Shown in pieces: positions 41,068 to 50,092 of a DNA stretch of 64,000 bases. Position 1 is the first letter of the stretch. Every line of letters starts with the position of its first letter. The translations under genes were made by a program, and so were the position numbers. The notes beneath the pieces are model-generated. The model searched no databases. It saw only the letters and a list, made by a program, of their open reading frames with translations, and had not been told where the DNA came from. Origin of the DNA: Pseudomonas frederiksbergensis (GTDB taxonomy: Bacteria > Pseudomonadota > Gammaproteobacteria > Pseudomonadales > Pseudomonadaceae); assembly GCF_000802155.2 (NCBI RefSeq), contig NZ_JQGJ02000008.1:62001-126000 (forward strand), read 5' to 3'.

Positions 41068-42930
41068 ATGGCCCTACTGCAGATCGCCGAACCCGGCCAA
41101 AGTCCACAACCGCACCAGCGTCGCCTGGCTGTCGGGATCGACTTGGGTACCACCAATTCCCTGGTCGCTGCCTTGCGCAGCGGTCTTTCCGAACCGCTGG
41201 CCGACGAGCAGGGGCGGGTGATCCTGCCATCCGCCGTGCGTTATCACGCCGAGCGCGTCGAAGTCGGCGAGTCGGCCAAGCTGGCCGCCGCCACTGATCC
41301 GTTGAATACCATTGTCTCGGTCAAGCGCCTGATGGGTCGTGGTCTGTCCGACGTCAAGCAATTGGGCGAGCAACTGCCGTACCGCTTCGTCGGTGGCGAA
41401 TCCCACATGCCGTTCATCGAGACGGTGCAGGGCCCGAAAAGCCCGGTAGAAGTGTCTGCCGATATCCTCAAGGTGCTGCGCCAGCGCGCCGAAGCCGCGT
41501 TGGGTGGTGAACTGGTGGGAGCGGTCATCACCGTGCCGGCCTATTTCGACGATGCCCAGCGCCAAGCCACCAAGGACGCCGCCAAGCTGGCCGGCCTGAA
41601 CGTGCTGCGCTTGCTCAACGAGCCGACCGCCGCTGCGGTGGCGTATGGCCTGGACCAACATGCCGAAGGCCTGGTCGCCATCTATGACCTGGGCGGCGGT
41701 ACCTTCGACATTTCAATCCTGCGCCTGACCGGCGGTGTCTTCGAAGTGCTTGCTACCGGCGGCGACAGCGCCCTGGGCGGCGATGACTTCGACCACGCCA
41801 TCGCTGGCTGGATCATCGAGCAGGCGGGCCTCTGCGCCGACCTCGACCCGGGTGCGCAACGCCATTTGCTGCAAACCGCCTGCGCCGCCAAGGAAGCCCT
41901 GACCGACGCCGCGTCCGTCGAAGTCGCTTATGGCGACTGGAGCGCCACCCTGACCCGCGACGCTTTCAATGCACTGATCGAACCCATGGTCGCCCGCAGC
42001 CTCAAGGCTTGCCGCCGTGCCGTGCGCGATTCGGGTGTTGAGTTGGAAGACGTGAAAGCGGTGGTCATGGTCGGCGGTTCGACCCGCGTGCCTCGGGTTC
42101 GCGAAGCTGTTGCCGAGGCCTTTGGTCGCCAGCCGCTGACCGAAATCGACCCGGACCAAGTGGTCGCCATCGGCGCCGCGATCCAGGCCGATACCCTGGC
42201 CGGCAACAAGCGCGACGGCGGCGAGCTGCTGTTGCTCGACGTGATTCCGTTGTCCCTGGGGCTGGAAACCATGGGCGGCCTGATGGAGAAGGTGATTCCG
42301 CGCAACACCACCATCCCCGTTGCCCGCGCCCAAGACTTCACCACTTATAAAGACGGCCAGTCGGCCATGATGATCCACGTGCTGCAAGGCGAGCGTGAAT
42401 TGATCAGCGACTGCCGTTCCCTGGCTCGCTTCGAACTGCGCGGCATCCCTGCGATGGTCGCCGGTGCGGCGAAGATCCGCGTGACCTTCCAGGTTGATGC
42501 CGACGGTCTGCTCAACGTTTCCGCTCGTGAACTGGGTTCGGGCGTGGAAGCGAGCATCCAGGTCAAGCCGTCCTACGGCCTGACTGACGGCGAAATCGCC
42601 AAGATGCTCAAGGATTCCTTCCAGCACGCCAGCGATGACAAAGTCGCCCGTGTACTGCGCGAGCAACAGGTCGACGGCCAGCGCCTGGTCGAAGCCGTGC
42701 AAGCCGCCCTCGAAGCCGACGGCGAGCGCTTGCTCGACGCGGAAGAGCGCATGGTCATCGAAATGCAGATGCAAGAACTCTCCGAATTGATCAAAGGCAC
42801 CGATGGTTATGCCATCGAGCAACAGACCAAGCGTCTGTCGCAGGTCACCGATGCCTTTGCTGCCCGCCGCCTGGACTCGACGGTGAAAGCCGCCCTGGCG
42901 GGGCGCAACCTGAATGAAATCGAGGAATAA
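41068..42930 (+). CDS. hscA: Hsp70-type chaperone HscA
   Basis: The 620-residue chaperone releases clusters from IscU in an ATP-driven cycle. The nucleotide-binding domain has GIDLGTTNSLVAAL, VITVPAYFDDAQRQATKDAA, DLGGGTFDISILRL and MVGGSTRVPRVREAVAEAFG. The substrate domain follows near residue 390 (LLLDVIPLSLGLETMGGLME). The C-terminus is shorter than DnaK's and lacks the acidic tail, as expected for HscA. Fdx begins three bases after the stop. Confidence 0.97.
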   Translation: MALLQIAEPGQSPQPHQRRLAVGIDLGTTNSLVAALRSGLSEPLADEQGRVILPSAVRYHAERVEVGESAKLAAATDPLNTIVSVKRLMGRGLSDVKQLGEQLPYRFVGGESHMPFIETVQGPKSPVEVSADILKVLRQRAEAALGGELVGAVITVPAYFDDAQRQATKDAAKLAGLNVLRLLNEPTAAAVAYGLDQHAEGLVAIYDLGGGTFDISILRLTGGVFEVLATGGDSALGGDDFDHAIAGWIIEQAGLCADLDPGAQRHLLQTACAAKEALTDAASVEVAYGDWSATLTRDAFNALIEPMVARSLKACRRAVRDSGVELEDVKAVVMVGGSTRVPRVREAVAEAFGRQPLTEIDPDQVVAIGAAIQADTLAGNKRDGGELLLLDVIPLSLGLETMGGLMEKVIPRNTTIPVARAQDFTTYKDGQSAMMIHVLQGERELISDCRSLARFELRGIPAMVAGAAKIRVTFQVDADGLLNVSARELGSGVEASIQVKPSYGLTDGEIAKMLKDSFQHASDDKVARVLREQQVDGQRLVEAVQAALEADGERLLDAEERMVIEMQMQELSELIKGTDGYAIEQQTKRLSQVTDAFAARRLDSTVKAALAGRNLNEIEE

Positions 42931-42933
42931 CTG

Positions 42934-43275
42934 ATGCCGCAGGTGATTTTTCTGCCCCACGAGAAGTTCTGTCCCGAGGGCATGGTCGTGGAGGCTGAGC
43001 CGGGAATTTCCATTCTCGAGCTGGCCCATGAGCACCATATCGAGATAGAGAGTGCCTGTGGCGGCGTCTGTGCCTGCACCACGTGCCATTGCATCATTCG
43101 TGAGGGCTTCGATTCGCTGGAAGAGGCTGACGAGTTGGAAGAAGACTTCCTCGATCGGGCCTGGGGCCTTGAGGCACAATCGCGTCTGAGCTGCCAAGCC
43201 ATCGTCGGCACCGAAGACCTGACCGTCGAAATCCCGAAATATTCGCTTAACCATGCGGCCGAAGCGCCGCACTGA
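42934..43275 (+). CDS. fdx: [2Fe-2S] adrenodoxin-type ferredoxin
   Basis: The 113-residue ferredoxin supplies electrons for cluster assembly. The cluster ligands are in ESACGGVCACTTCHC, and a fourth lies in RLSCQAIVG. It starts MPQVIFLPHEKFCPEGMVVE. ATG follows the hscA stop closely, so the genes are coupled. Confidence 0.97.
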   Translation: MPQVIFLPHEKFCPEGMVVEAEPGISILELAHEHHIEIESACGGVCACTTCHCIIREGFDSLEEADELEEDFLDRAWGLEAQSRLSCQAIVGTEDLTVEIPKYSLNHAAEAPH

Positions 43276-43288
43276 TGGTGATACTGTC

Positions 43289-43489
43289 ATGAGCTATGGT
43301 TGGACTGATGTACAACGCATCGCAGAAGAACTGGCCGAAGCCAAGCCGGACGTGGATCCGAAGGCTGTGAATTTTGTCGATTTGCAGCGCTGGATCATGG
43401 AACTACCCGATTTCGACAACACCTCTGGCCGTTGTGGCGAGAAGGTCCTGGAGGCTGTCCAGCAGCTCTGGATCGAAGAAATCGACTGA
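43289..43489 (+). CDS. iscX: Fe-S assembly protein IscX
   Basis: The 66-residue acidic protein starts MSYGWTDVQRIAEELAEAKP and ends VLEAVQQLWIEEID. IscX binds IscS and modulates sulphur transfer depending on iron. The ATG at 43289 was chosen over an upstream frame start at 43253. It is the last gene of the isc operon. Confidence 0.95.
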   Translation: MSYGWTDVQRIAEELAEAKPDVDPKAVNFVDLQRWIMELPDFDNTSGRCGEKVLEAVQQLWIEEID

Positions 43490-43502
43490 TCGACCCGGCA
43501 GG

Positions 43503-43549
43503 TTAGGCAATACCCCTGAACCCGCGTATAATTCGCGGGTTTAATTTTT
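43503..43549 (+). promoter_or_regulatory. isc 3' hairpin with ndk promoter
   Basis: ACCCGCG and CGCGGGT form a stem followed by TTAATTTTT, a probable weak terminator for the isc operon. The loop holds TATAAT (43527-43532), and TTAGGC at 43503-43508 lies 18 bases upstream, so the same sequence may be the ndk promoter. Confidence 0.55.
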
Positions 43550-43577
43550 CGCAAATTACCGTTTCTGGAGTTACACC

Positions 43578-44003
43578 ATGGCTGTTCAACGTACTTTCTC
43601 CATCATCAAGCCTGACGCCGTTGCTAAAAACGTGATCGGCAAGATCGTTACCCGCTTCGAAGACGCTGGCCTGCGCGTTGTAGCTTCGAAAATGAAGCAA
43701 CTGTCCAAAGCCGAAGCCGAAGGCTTCTACGCTGAGCACAGCGAGCGCGGTTTCTTCGGTGAGCTGGTTGCCTTCATGACCTCCGGTCCGGTTGTCGTTC
43801 AGGTGCTGGAAGGCGAAAACGCCATCGCTCGCAACCGTGAGCTGATGGGCGCTACCAACCCTAAAGAAGCTGCTCCTGGCACCATCCGTGCTGACTTCGC
43901 TGAATCCATCGACGCCAACGCCGTCCACGGTTCGGACTCCGAAGCCGCCGCTGCTCGCGAAATCGCTTACTTTTTCTCCGCTACTGAAGTAACCACTCGC
44001 TAA
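43578..44003 (+). CDS. ndk: nucleoside diphosphate kinase
   Basis: The 141-residue enzyme exchanges phosphate between NTPs and NDPs via phospho-His H117 in NAVHGSDSEAAAAREIAYFF. It starts MAVQRTFSIIKPDAVAKNVI and keeps ERGFFGELVAFMTSGPVVVQ. Length is typical. A GGAG lies before the ATG (TTTCTGGAGTTACACC). Confidence 0.98.
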   Translation: MAVQRTFSIIKPDAVAKNVIGKIVTRFEDAGLRVVASKMKQLSKAEAEGFYAEHSERGFFGELVAFMTSGPVVVQVLEGENAIARNRELMGATNPKEAAPGTIRADFAESIDANAVHGSDSEAAAAREIAYFFSATEVTTR

Positions 44004-44031
44004 GCCCAGGCTTTTGAGTGAAGGTGAATCC

Positions 44032-45180
44032 ATGACTACATCGAACGGCAAAACCAACCTGTTGGGTCTGACCCAGCCGGAAATGGAGAAATTCTTCGAC
44101 TCGATCGGGGAGAAGCGTTTCCGTGCCGGCCAGGTGATGAAATGGATTCACCACTTTGGCGTCGACGACTTCGACGCCATGACGAATGTCGGCAAGGCCC
44201 TGCGCGAAAAGCTCAAGGCTGTTGCCGAGATTCGCGGCCCCGAAGTGGTCAGCCAGGACATTTCCAGCGACGGCACCCGCAAATGGGTGGTGCGCGTGGC
44301 GTCCGGCAGCTGCGTCGAGACCGTCTACATTCCCCAGGGCAAGCGCGGCACGTTGTGCGTTTCGTCCCAGGCAGGCTGTGCCCTGGATTGCAGTTTCTGC
44401 TCCACCGGCAAGCAAGGCTTCAACAGCAACCTCACCGCCGCCGAAGTGATCGGCCAGGTGTGGATTGCCAACAAATCCTTTGGCAGCGTCCCGGCGACCG
44501 TCGACCGTGCCATCACCAACGTGGTGATGATGGGCATGGGTGAGCCGCTGCTGAACTTCGACAACGTCGTTTCCGCCATGCACTTGATGATGGACGACCT
44601 GGGCTACGGCATCTCCAAGCGCCGCGTGACCCTGTCCACCTCGGGCGTGGTGCCGATGATCGATGAGCTGGCCAAGCACATCGACGTCTCCCTGGCGTTG
44701 TCGCTGCACGCACCCAATGACGCATTGCGTAACCAATTGGTGCCGATCAACAAGAAATACCCGCTTAAGATGCTGCTTGAGTCGTGCCAGCGCTACATGT
44801 CGTCCCTGGGCGAAAAGCGCGTGCTGACCATCGAGTACACCCTGCTCAAGGATGTGAACGACAAGGTTGAACATGCAGTCGAGATGATCGAGTTGCTCAA
44901 GAATATCCCGTGCAAGATCAACCTGATCCCATTCAACCCGTTCCCGCATTCCGGTTACGAGCGTCCGAGCAACAACGCGATTCGTCGCTTCCAGGATCAG
45001 CTTCACCACGCTGGCTTCAACGTCACCGTGCGCACCACCCGCGGCGAAGACATCGACGCCGCTTGTGGCCAATTGGTAGGACAGGTGCTGGATCGCACCC
45101 GTCGCAGCGAACGCTACATTGCCGTGCGCGAATTGAACGCCGCCGACGACGTCGCGCAGACCGCTGCGAACAGTCACTAA
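44032..45180 (+). CDS. rlmN: 23S rRNA/tRNA adenine C2-methyltransferase RlmN
   Basis: This 382-residue radical-SAM enzyme methylates A2503 of 23S rRNA and A37 of some tRNAs. The radical-SAM cluster motif is CALDCSFCSTGKQGFNSNLT, and the methyl-carrying Cys lies in the C-terminal DIDAACGQLVGQ. The N-terminal KVMKWIHHFGVDDFDAMTNV-like region (QVMKWIHHFG here) is also typical. ATG at 44032 fits family starts (MTTSNGKTNLLGL). Confidence 0.96.
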   Translation: MTTSNGKTNLLGLTQPEMEKFFDSIGEKRFRAGQVMKWIHHFGVDDFDAMTNVGKALREKLKAVAEIRGPEVVSQDISSDGTRKWVVRVASGSCVETVYIPQGKRGTLCVSSQAGCALDCSFCSTGKQGFNSNLTAAEVIGQVWIANKSFGSVPATVDRAITNVVMMGMGEPLLNFDNVVSAMHLMMDDLGYGISKRRVTLSTSGVVPMIDELAKHIDVSLALSLHAPNDALRNQLVPINKKYPLKMLLESCQRYMSSLGEKRVLTIEYTLLKDVNDKVEHAVEMIELLKNIPCKINLIPFNPFPHSGYERPSNNAIRRFQDQLHHAGFNVTVRTTRGEDIDAACGQLVGQVLDRTRRSERYIAVRELNAADDVAQTAANSH

Positions 45181-45192
45181 GAGAGGAACTCT

Positions 45193-45951
45193 ATGTCCCT
45201 GCGCTTTGCGCTGCTATTGCTGTTGGCCGGACTCTGCTCCGGTTGTGTCCTGTCGGGCGACTACAACCCGATGAAGACCAGCAAGGGGCGCGACGAGGCG
45301 CGTGAAGCCTATGTGCAGTTGGGCATTGGCTATCTGCAGCAGGGCATGACCGAAAGGGCCAAGGTGCCCCTCAAGAAAGCCCTGGAACTGGACAGTTCCG
45401 ACGCCGATGCCAACGCGGCATTGGCCCTGGTGTTCCAGGCGGAGCTGGAGCCGGAACTGGCTGACGAGCATTTTCGCAAGGCGTTGTCCGCCCGCCCGCA
45501 AGATGCGCGGATCCTCAACAACTACGGCAGTTTTCTCTACGAACAGGCCCGCTACAAGGACGCCTACGAACGTTTCGAGCAAGCGGCCGCCGATACCCTT
45601 TACCCCGAACGTTCACGGGTATTTGAAAATCTCGGCATGACCGCCGTGAAACTCGGCCAGCGCGACCTGGCCCGCCAGCAGCTTGAAAAGGCGCTGCGGC
45701 TCAATCGCCAACAACCGCGTGCGTTGCTGGAAATGGCTGAGTTGTCCTACGAAGACAGGCATTATGTGCCCGCCCGTGACTATTACGAGCGTTTTAGCCT
45801 GCTCAGCGAGCAAAATGCACGTAGTCTATTGCTCGGCGTTCGGCTGGCACATGTGTTTGAAGATCGCGACAAGGCCGCAAGCTATGGCCTGCAACTCAAA
45901 AGACTTTATCCCGGTACGCCGGAATATCAGCAATACCTGTCGGAGCAATGA
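45193..45951 (+). CDS. pilW: type IV pilus assembly lipoprotein PilW/PilF
   Basis: This 252-residue outer-membrane lipoprotein helps PilQ secretin multimers assemble. A lipobox LCSGC is seen near residue 16-20 (LLLLLAGLCSGCVLSGDYNP). About six TPR units follow (YVQLGIGYLQQGMTERAKVP, ILNNYGSFLYEQARYKDAYE). The lipidated Cys and TPR layout match PilF of P. aeruginosa. Its stop overlaps the start of rodZ. Confidence 0.92.
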   Translation: MSLRFALLLLLAGLCSGCVLSGDYNPMKTSKGRDEAREAYVQLGIGYLQQGMTERAKVPLKKALELDSSDADANAALALVFQAELEPELADEHFRKALSARPQDARILNNYGSFLYEQARYKDAYERFEQAAADTLYPERSRVFENLGMTAVKLGQRDLARQQLEKALRLNRQQPRALLEMAELSYEDRHYVPARDYYERFSLLSEQNARSLLLGVRLAHVFEDRDKAASYGLQLKRLYPGTPEYQQYLSEQ

Positions 45952-46985
45952 TGAAAGCGGCGCATCCCGAAGTTGTAGCAGCGACTCGCGTAAACCCCGG
46001 TGAGACCTTGCGTCAAGCCCGCGAAAGCAATGGTTGGTCGCTGGCCGAAGTGGCCCTCAAGCTCAATCTTACCGTCACTTCGCTGAGTAACCTGGAGGCC
46101 GGCGCGTTCGACAAATTGCCAGGGCACACCTTCGCCCGGGGCTATATCCGCGCCTATGCCAAATTGCTCGGCATGGACCAGACCGTGCTGGTCCAGCAAT
46201 TCGATCAATACACCGGTTCCGACGCCCAGGGCAGCAATGTGCACAGCTTGGGCCGTATCGAAGAGCCTGTGCGTGTCTCCCACACCATTTTGCGCATCGT
46301 CAGCCTGCTGCTGCTGATTGCGGTGATCGGTGGCGGTTTCGTCTGGTGGCAGGACCAGGCTTCCTTGCGCGGCAAGGAACCGGTTGTCATGAACCCTGAG
46401 CACGTCGAAGTCGAAGGCGCCGACGGCACCACCCAGATCCATCCGCTGGACGAGCCGGAAGACCAGGCCGTGGTCCAGGGCCAGGCCGAAGGCGAAACCG
46501 CCCTTGCCTTGCCGCAAGGCCCGGATAACGGCGAGGCCGATGCCGCCGCGGGCTCAGAACCTGTCGTCCCAGCCGTTCCTGCGCCAGCGCCTGCCGCGCC
46601 GACTGCACCGGCACATGCCGGTAGCACGCCAGTTGCCCCAGCCGCTCCGGCCAGTCCGGCTCCTGCCACGCCGGCGCCGACCGTAGCGGCTCCAACGGTG
46701 CCGGCAGCCCCGGCCGTTCCAACCGCTCCGGCCCCTGCGCCAGGCGACGGCCAGGTACAAATCCAGTTCACCGCCGATTGCTGGACGCAGATCACCGACG
46801 GCAACGGCAAAGTGTTGTTCAGCGGCCTCAAGCGCAAGGGCGACACCACCTCAGTCAACGGTAAGCCGCCGTTTGCCGTACGCCTGGGTTATGCCCGTGG
46901 CGCGCAGGTCAGCTACAACGGCCAGCCGGTCGACATCGCTCCGTTCACCAGTGGCGAGACCGCTCGCCTGAAGTTGGGTCAATAA
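45948..46985 (+). CDS. rodZ: cytoskeletal protein RodZ
   Basis: The 345-residue bitopic protein links MreB to the envelope and keeps the rod shape. It has an N-terminal Xre-like HTH (ETLRQARESNGWSLAEVALK), a membrane helix at about residues 110-130 (LLLLIAVIGGGFVWW), a long Ala/Pro-rich periplasmic linker, and a C-terminal DUF4115 domain (FTADCWTQITDGNGKVLFSG). The ATG overlaps the pilW stop (ATGATGA), with a second ATG one codon later. Confidence 0.93.
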   Translation: MMKAAHPEVVAATRVNPGETLRQARESNGWSLAEVALKLNLTVTSLSNLEAGAFDKLPGHTFARGYIRAYAKLLGMDQTVLVQQFDQYTGSDAQGSNVHSLGRIEEPVRVSHTILRIVSLLLLIAVIGGGFVWWQDQASLRGKEPVVMNPEHVEVEGADGTTQIHPLDEPEDQAVVQGQAEGETALALPQGPDNGEADAAAGSEPVVPAVPAPAPAAPTAPAHAGSTPVAPAAPASPAPATPAPTVAAPTVPAAPAVPTAPAPAPGDGQVQIQFTADCWTQITDGNGKVLFSGLKRKGDTTSVNGKPPFAVRLGYARGAQVSYNGQPVDIAPFTSGETARLKLGQ

Positions 46986-46988
46986 GTC

Positions 46989-48098
46989 ATGCACGGCGAA
47001 TCTCCAATCAAGCGTCGCGAATCCCGGAAGATCTGGGTCGGTAACGTGCCCGTGGGCGGCGATGCGCCAATCGCTGTGCAGAGCATGACCAACAGCGACA
47101 CCAATGACGTGGCCGCCACGGTCGCGCAGATCAACCGCCTGGAAGCCGCCGGTGTCGACATCGTGCGGGTATCGGTGCCGGACATGGACGCCGCCGAGGC
47201 GTTCGGCAAGATCAAGCAATTGGTCAAGGTCCCGTTGGTGGCCGATATTCATTTCGACTACCGCATTGCCTTGCGCGTGGCGGAGTTGGGTGTGGATTGC
47301 CTGCGCATCAACCCGGGCAACATCGGTCGTGAAGACCGTGTACGTGCCGTGGTGGATGCCGCCCGCGACCGGGGCATCCCGATCCGCATCGGCGTCAACG
47401 CCGGCTCCCTGGAAAAAGACCTGCAGAAAAAATACGGCGAACCGACCCCGGCGGCGCTGGTGGAATCGGCCTTGCGCCATGTGGAGCACCTCGAACGCCT
47501 GAATTTCCAGGACTTCAAGGTCAGCGTGAAGGCCTCCGACGTGTTCATGGCCGTCGAAGCCTACCGCTTGTTGGCCAAGGAAATCGTCCAGCCGCTGCAC
47601 CTGGGCATCACCGAAGCCGGTGGGTTGCGTTCGGGTACGGTGAAATCCGCCGTCGGCCTCGGTATGCTGCTCGCCGAAGGGATTGGCGATACCATCCGCA
47701 TCTCGTTGGCGGCTGACCCGGTCGAGGAAGTGAAAGTCGGCTACGACATTCTCAAGTCGCTGCACCTGCGTTCCCGTGGCATCAACTTCATCGCCTGCCC
47801 GAGCTGCTCGCGGCAGAACTTCGATGTGGTCAAGACCATGAACGAGCTGGAGGGGCGCCTTGAAGACCTGCTGGTGCCGCTGGATGTCGCGGTGATCGGT
47901 TGCGTGGTCAACGGGCCGGGCGAAGCCAAGGAGGCCCATATCGGCCTGACGGGCGGTACGCCGAACCTGATTTACATCGACGGCAAGCCGTCGCAGAAAC
48001 TGACGAATGACAATCTGGTGGATGAGCTGGAACGGCTGATCCGCCAGAAAGCGGCCGAAAAGGTCGAAGCCGACGCAGCGGTCATCGCGCGCGGTTAA
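46989..48098 (+). CDS. ispG: 4-hydroxy-3-methylbut-2-enyl diphosphate synthase
   Basis: This [4Fe-4S] enzyme performs a late step of the MEP isoprenoid pathway. The 369-residue protein has the TIM-barrel part (RVSVPDMDAAEAFGKIKQLV) and cluster Cys residues in INFIACPSCSRQNFDV and AVIGCVVNGPGEAKEAHIGL. It lies immediately after rodZ and before hisS, the standard order. Confidence 0.97.
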   Translation: MHGESPIKRRESRKIWVGNVPVGGDAPIAVQSMTNSDTNDVAATVAQINRLEAAGVDIVRVSVPDMDAAEAFGKIKQLVKVPLVADIHFDYRIALRVAELGVDCLRINPGNIGREDRVRAVVDAARDRGIPIRIGVNAGSLEKDLQKKYGEPTPAALVESALRHVEHLERLNFQDFKVSVKASDVFMAVEAYRLLAKEIVQPLHLGITEAGGLRSGTVKSAVGLGMLLAEGIGDTIRISLAADPVEEVKVGYDILKSLHLRSRGINFIACPSCSRQNFDVVKTMNELEGRLEDLLVPLDVAVIGCVVNGPGEAKEAHIGLTGGTPNLIYIDGKPSQKLTNDNLVDELERLIRQKAAEKVEADAAVIARG

Positions 48099-48120
48099 GT
48101 CGCAAGATTAAGGAATACAT

Positions 48121-49410
48121 GTGAGCAAGTCTCTGCAAGCCATTCGTGGCATGAACGACATCCTGCCCGAGCAGACGCCCCTGTGGCGTTATTTCGAGGG
48201 CACCGTGGCGCGTTTGCTGGATAACTATGGTTATCGGCAGATTCGTATGCCAATTGTCGAATTCACCGAGCTGTTCAAGCGCTCCATCGGTGAAGTGACC
48301 GACATCGTCGAAAAAGAGATGTACACCTTCGACGACCGCAACGGCGATTCGCTGACCTTGCGCCCGGAAGGCACCGCAGCCTGCGTGCGTGCAGTGCTCG
48401 AACACGGTATCACCGGCGGCGGCCAGGTGCAGAAACTCTGGTACGTCGGCCCGATGTTCCGCCACGAACGCCCACAGAAAGGCCGTTATCGCCAGTTCCA
48501 CCAGATTGGTCTCGAGGTGTTTAACCTGGAAGGGCCGGACATCGACGCCGAGCTGATCGTGATGACCTGGCGCCTGTGGGGCGAGCTGGGGCTGCGTGAT
48601 GCGGTCAAGCTTGAGCTCAACAGCCTGGGCACCAGCGAATCCCGTGGTCGCTACCGTGAAGCGTTGGTGGAGTTTCTTTCCGCTCACATCGACAAGCTGG
48701 ACGAAGACAGCCAGCGCCGCCTGAAGACCAACCCGTTGCGTGTGCTTGACACCAAGAACGCCGAGACCCAGGCGATCCTGGTGGACGCGCCGAAAATGGC
48801 CGACTACCTCGACGACGAGTCCCGTGCGCACTTCGAAGGGCTGAAGGCACGCCTCGACGCCGTGGGCATCCCTTACGTGATCAACCCCAAGTTGGTTCGT
48901 GGCCTGGATTACTACAGCAAGACCGTTTTCGAATGGGTCACCGACAAGCTCGGCGCCCAGGGCACCGTGTGTGCCGGCGGCCGCTACGACGGACTGGTGG
49001 AGCAGATGGGTGGCAAGCCGACCCCGGGCGTGGGCTTTGCCATGGGCATCGAGCGCCTGGTGCTGATGCTCGAAGCGCTGGATAAAGTGCCTGAAGAGCT
49101 GTCCCGTCAGGTCGACGTCTACCTGTGCGCCTTTGGCGAGGCCGCCGAACTGGCCGCCCTGGCCTTGAGCGAGCGGATCCGTGACCAGTTGCCCAACCTG
49201 CGCCTGCAGATCAACGCTGGTGCCGGCAGCTTCAAGAGCCAATTCAAGAAGGCCGACAAGAGCGGTGCGCTGTACGCATTGATCCTCGGTGACGACGAAC
49301 TGGCCCAACAAGTGGTAGGTTTCAAACCCCTGCGTGGCCAGGGCGAACAACAAAGCATTGCCTGGGATGCGCTTGCTGCACACCTGGCCACCTGCGTCGT
49401 GCAGGGTTGA
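48121..49410 (+). CDS. hisS: histidyl-tRNA synthetase
   Basis: This class II synthetase (429 residues) attaches His to tRNA-His. Motif 2 is LWYVGPMFRHERPQKGRYRQ, the His-binding loops are LVRGLDYYSKTVFEW and GRYDGLVEQMGG, and motif 3 lies in PGVGFAMGIERLVLMLEAL. The GTG at 48121 follows AAGGAATACAT and starts SKSLQAIRGMNDILPEQTPL, as in other pseudomonads. Confidence 0.97.
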   Translation: MSKSLQAIRGMNDILPEQTPLWRYFEGTVARLLDNYGYRQIRMPIVEFTELFKRSIGEVTDIVEKEMYTFDDRNGDSLTLRPEGTAACVRAVLEHGITGGGQVQKLWYVGPMFRHERPQKGRYRQFHQIGLEVFNLEGPDIDAELIVMTWRLWGELGLRDAVKLELNSLGTSESRGRYREALVEFLSAHIDKLDEDSQRRLKTNPLRVLDTKNAETQAILVDAPKMADYLDDESRAHFEGLKARLDAVGIPYVINPKLVRGLDYYSKTVFEWVTDKLGAQGTVCAGGRYDGLVEQMGGKPTPGVGFAMGIERLVLMLEALDKVPEELSRQVDVYLCAFGEAAELAALALSERIRDQLPNLRLQINAGAGSFKSQFKKADKSGALYALILGDDELAQQVVGFKPLRGQGEQQSIAWDALAAHLATCVVQG

Positions 49411-49450
49411 AGCTGTCAAACAGCCGATTTAGCGATTAAGGAGTATTGGG

Positions 49451-50092
49451 GTGTCGAGTACCGAAGATGAACAGCTGGCGGATTTGAAGGACTGGTGGAC
49501 GCGCAATGGCAAGCCGCTGGTCACTGGCGGCCTGTTGGCGCTGGTCATCGTGTTCGGCTGGCAGGCCTACCAGAAATACCAGAGCAACCAGTCGCAAGGC
49601 GCCTCGATGCTCTATCAGCAATTGCTGGAAACCACCCTGACCCCGGACGGCAAGCCTGACGCGGCCCGCGTGGCGGACCTGGCCGGCAAGCTCAACAAGG
49701 AGTTTGGCGGCACCGCCTATGCCCAATACGGCAGCCTGTTCGTGGCCAAGGTCGCGGTGGACAGCGGCAAGCTGGATGACGCGGCCACCGAGCTGAAGGC
49801 GATCGTCGACAAGCCGGCCAACCCGACCCTGGGCGAAGTGGCGCGTCAGCGCCTGGCACAGGTCTTGGCCGCACAGAACAAGGCCGAAGACGCCTTGAAA
49901 CTGCTCGACGGCGATGCCGACAAGGCGTTCCTGGCAACTCGCGAAGAACTCAAGGGCGACCTGCTGGTACAGCTGGGCCGTGCCGACGAGGCCCATGCGG
50001 CCTACCAAAAAGCCAAGGCTGCGCTGTCGGATGAAGCCGCGGTCGGTGGCCTGCAAATCAAGCTGGACGACCTGGCCAAAGGGGATGCGTGA
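49451..50092 (+). CDS. yfgM: SecYEG ancillary protein YfgM
   Basis: The 213-residue inner-membrane protein has one helix at about residues 20-40 (PLVTGGLLALVIVFGWQAYQ) and a periplasmic TPR-like domain. It begins TEDEQLADLKDWWTRNGK after a GTG with AAGGAG before it. In E. coli YfgM associates with PpiD and the SecYEG complex and affects RcsB signalling. Its 3' end overlaps the bamB start by eight bases, so they are coupled. Confidence 0.9.
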   Translation: MSSTEDEQLADLKDWWTRNGKPLVTGGLLALVIVFGWQAYQKYQSNQSQGASMLYQQLLETTLTPDGKPDAARVADLAGKLNKEFGGTAYAQYGSLFVAKVAVDSGKLDDAATELKAIVDKPANPTLGEVARQRLAQVLAAQNKAEDALKLLDGDADKAFLATREELKGDLLVQLGRADEAHAAYQKAKAALSDEAAVGGLQIKLDDLAKGDA

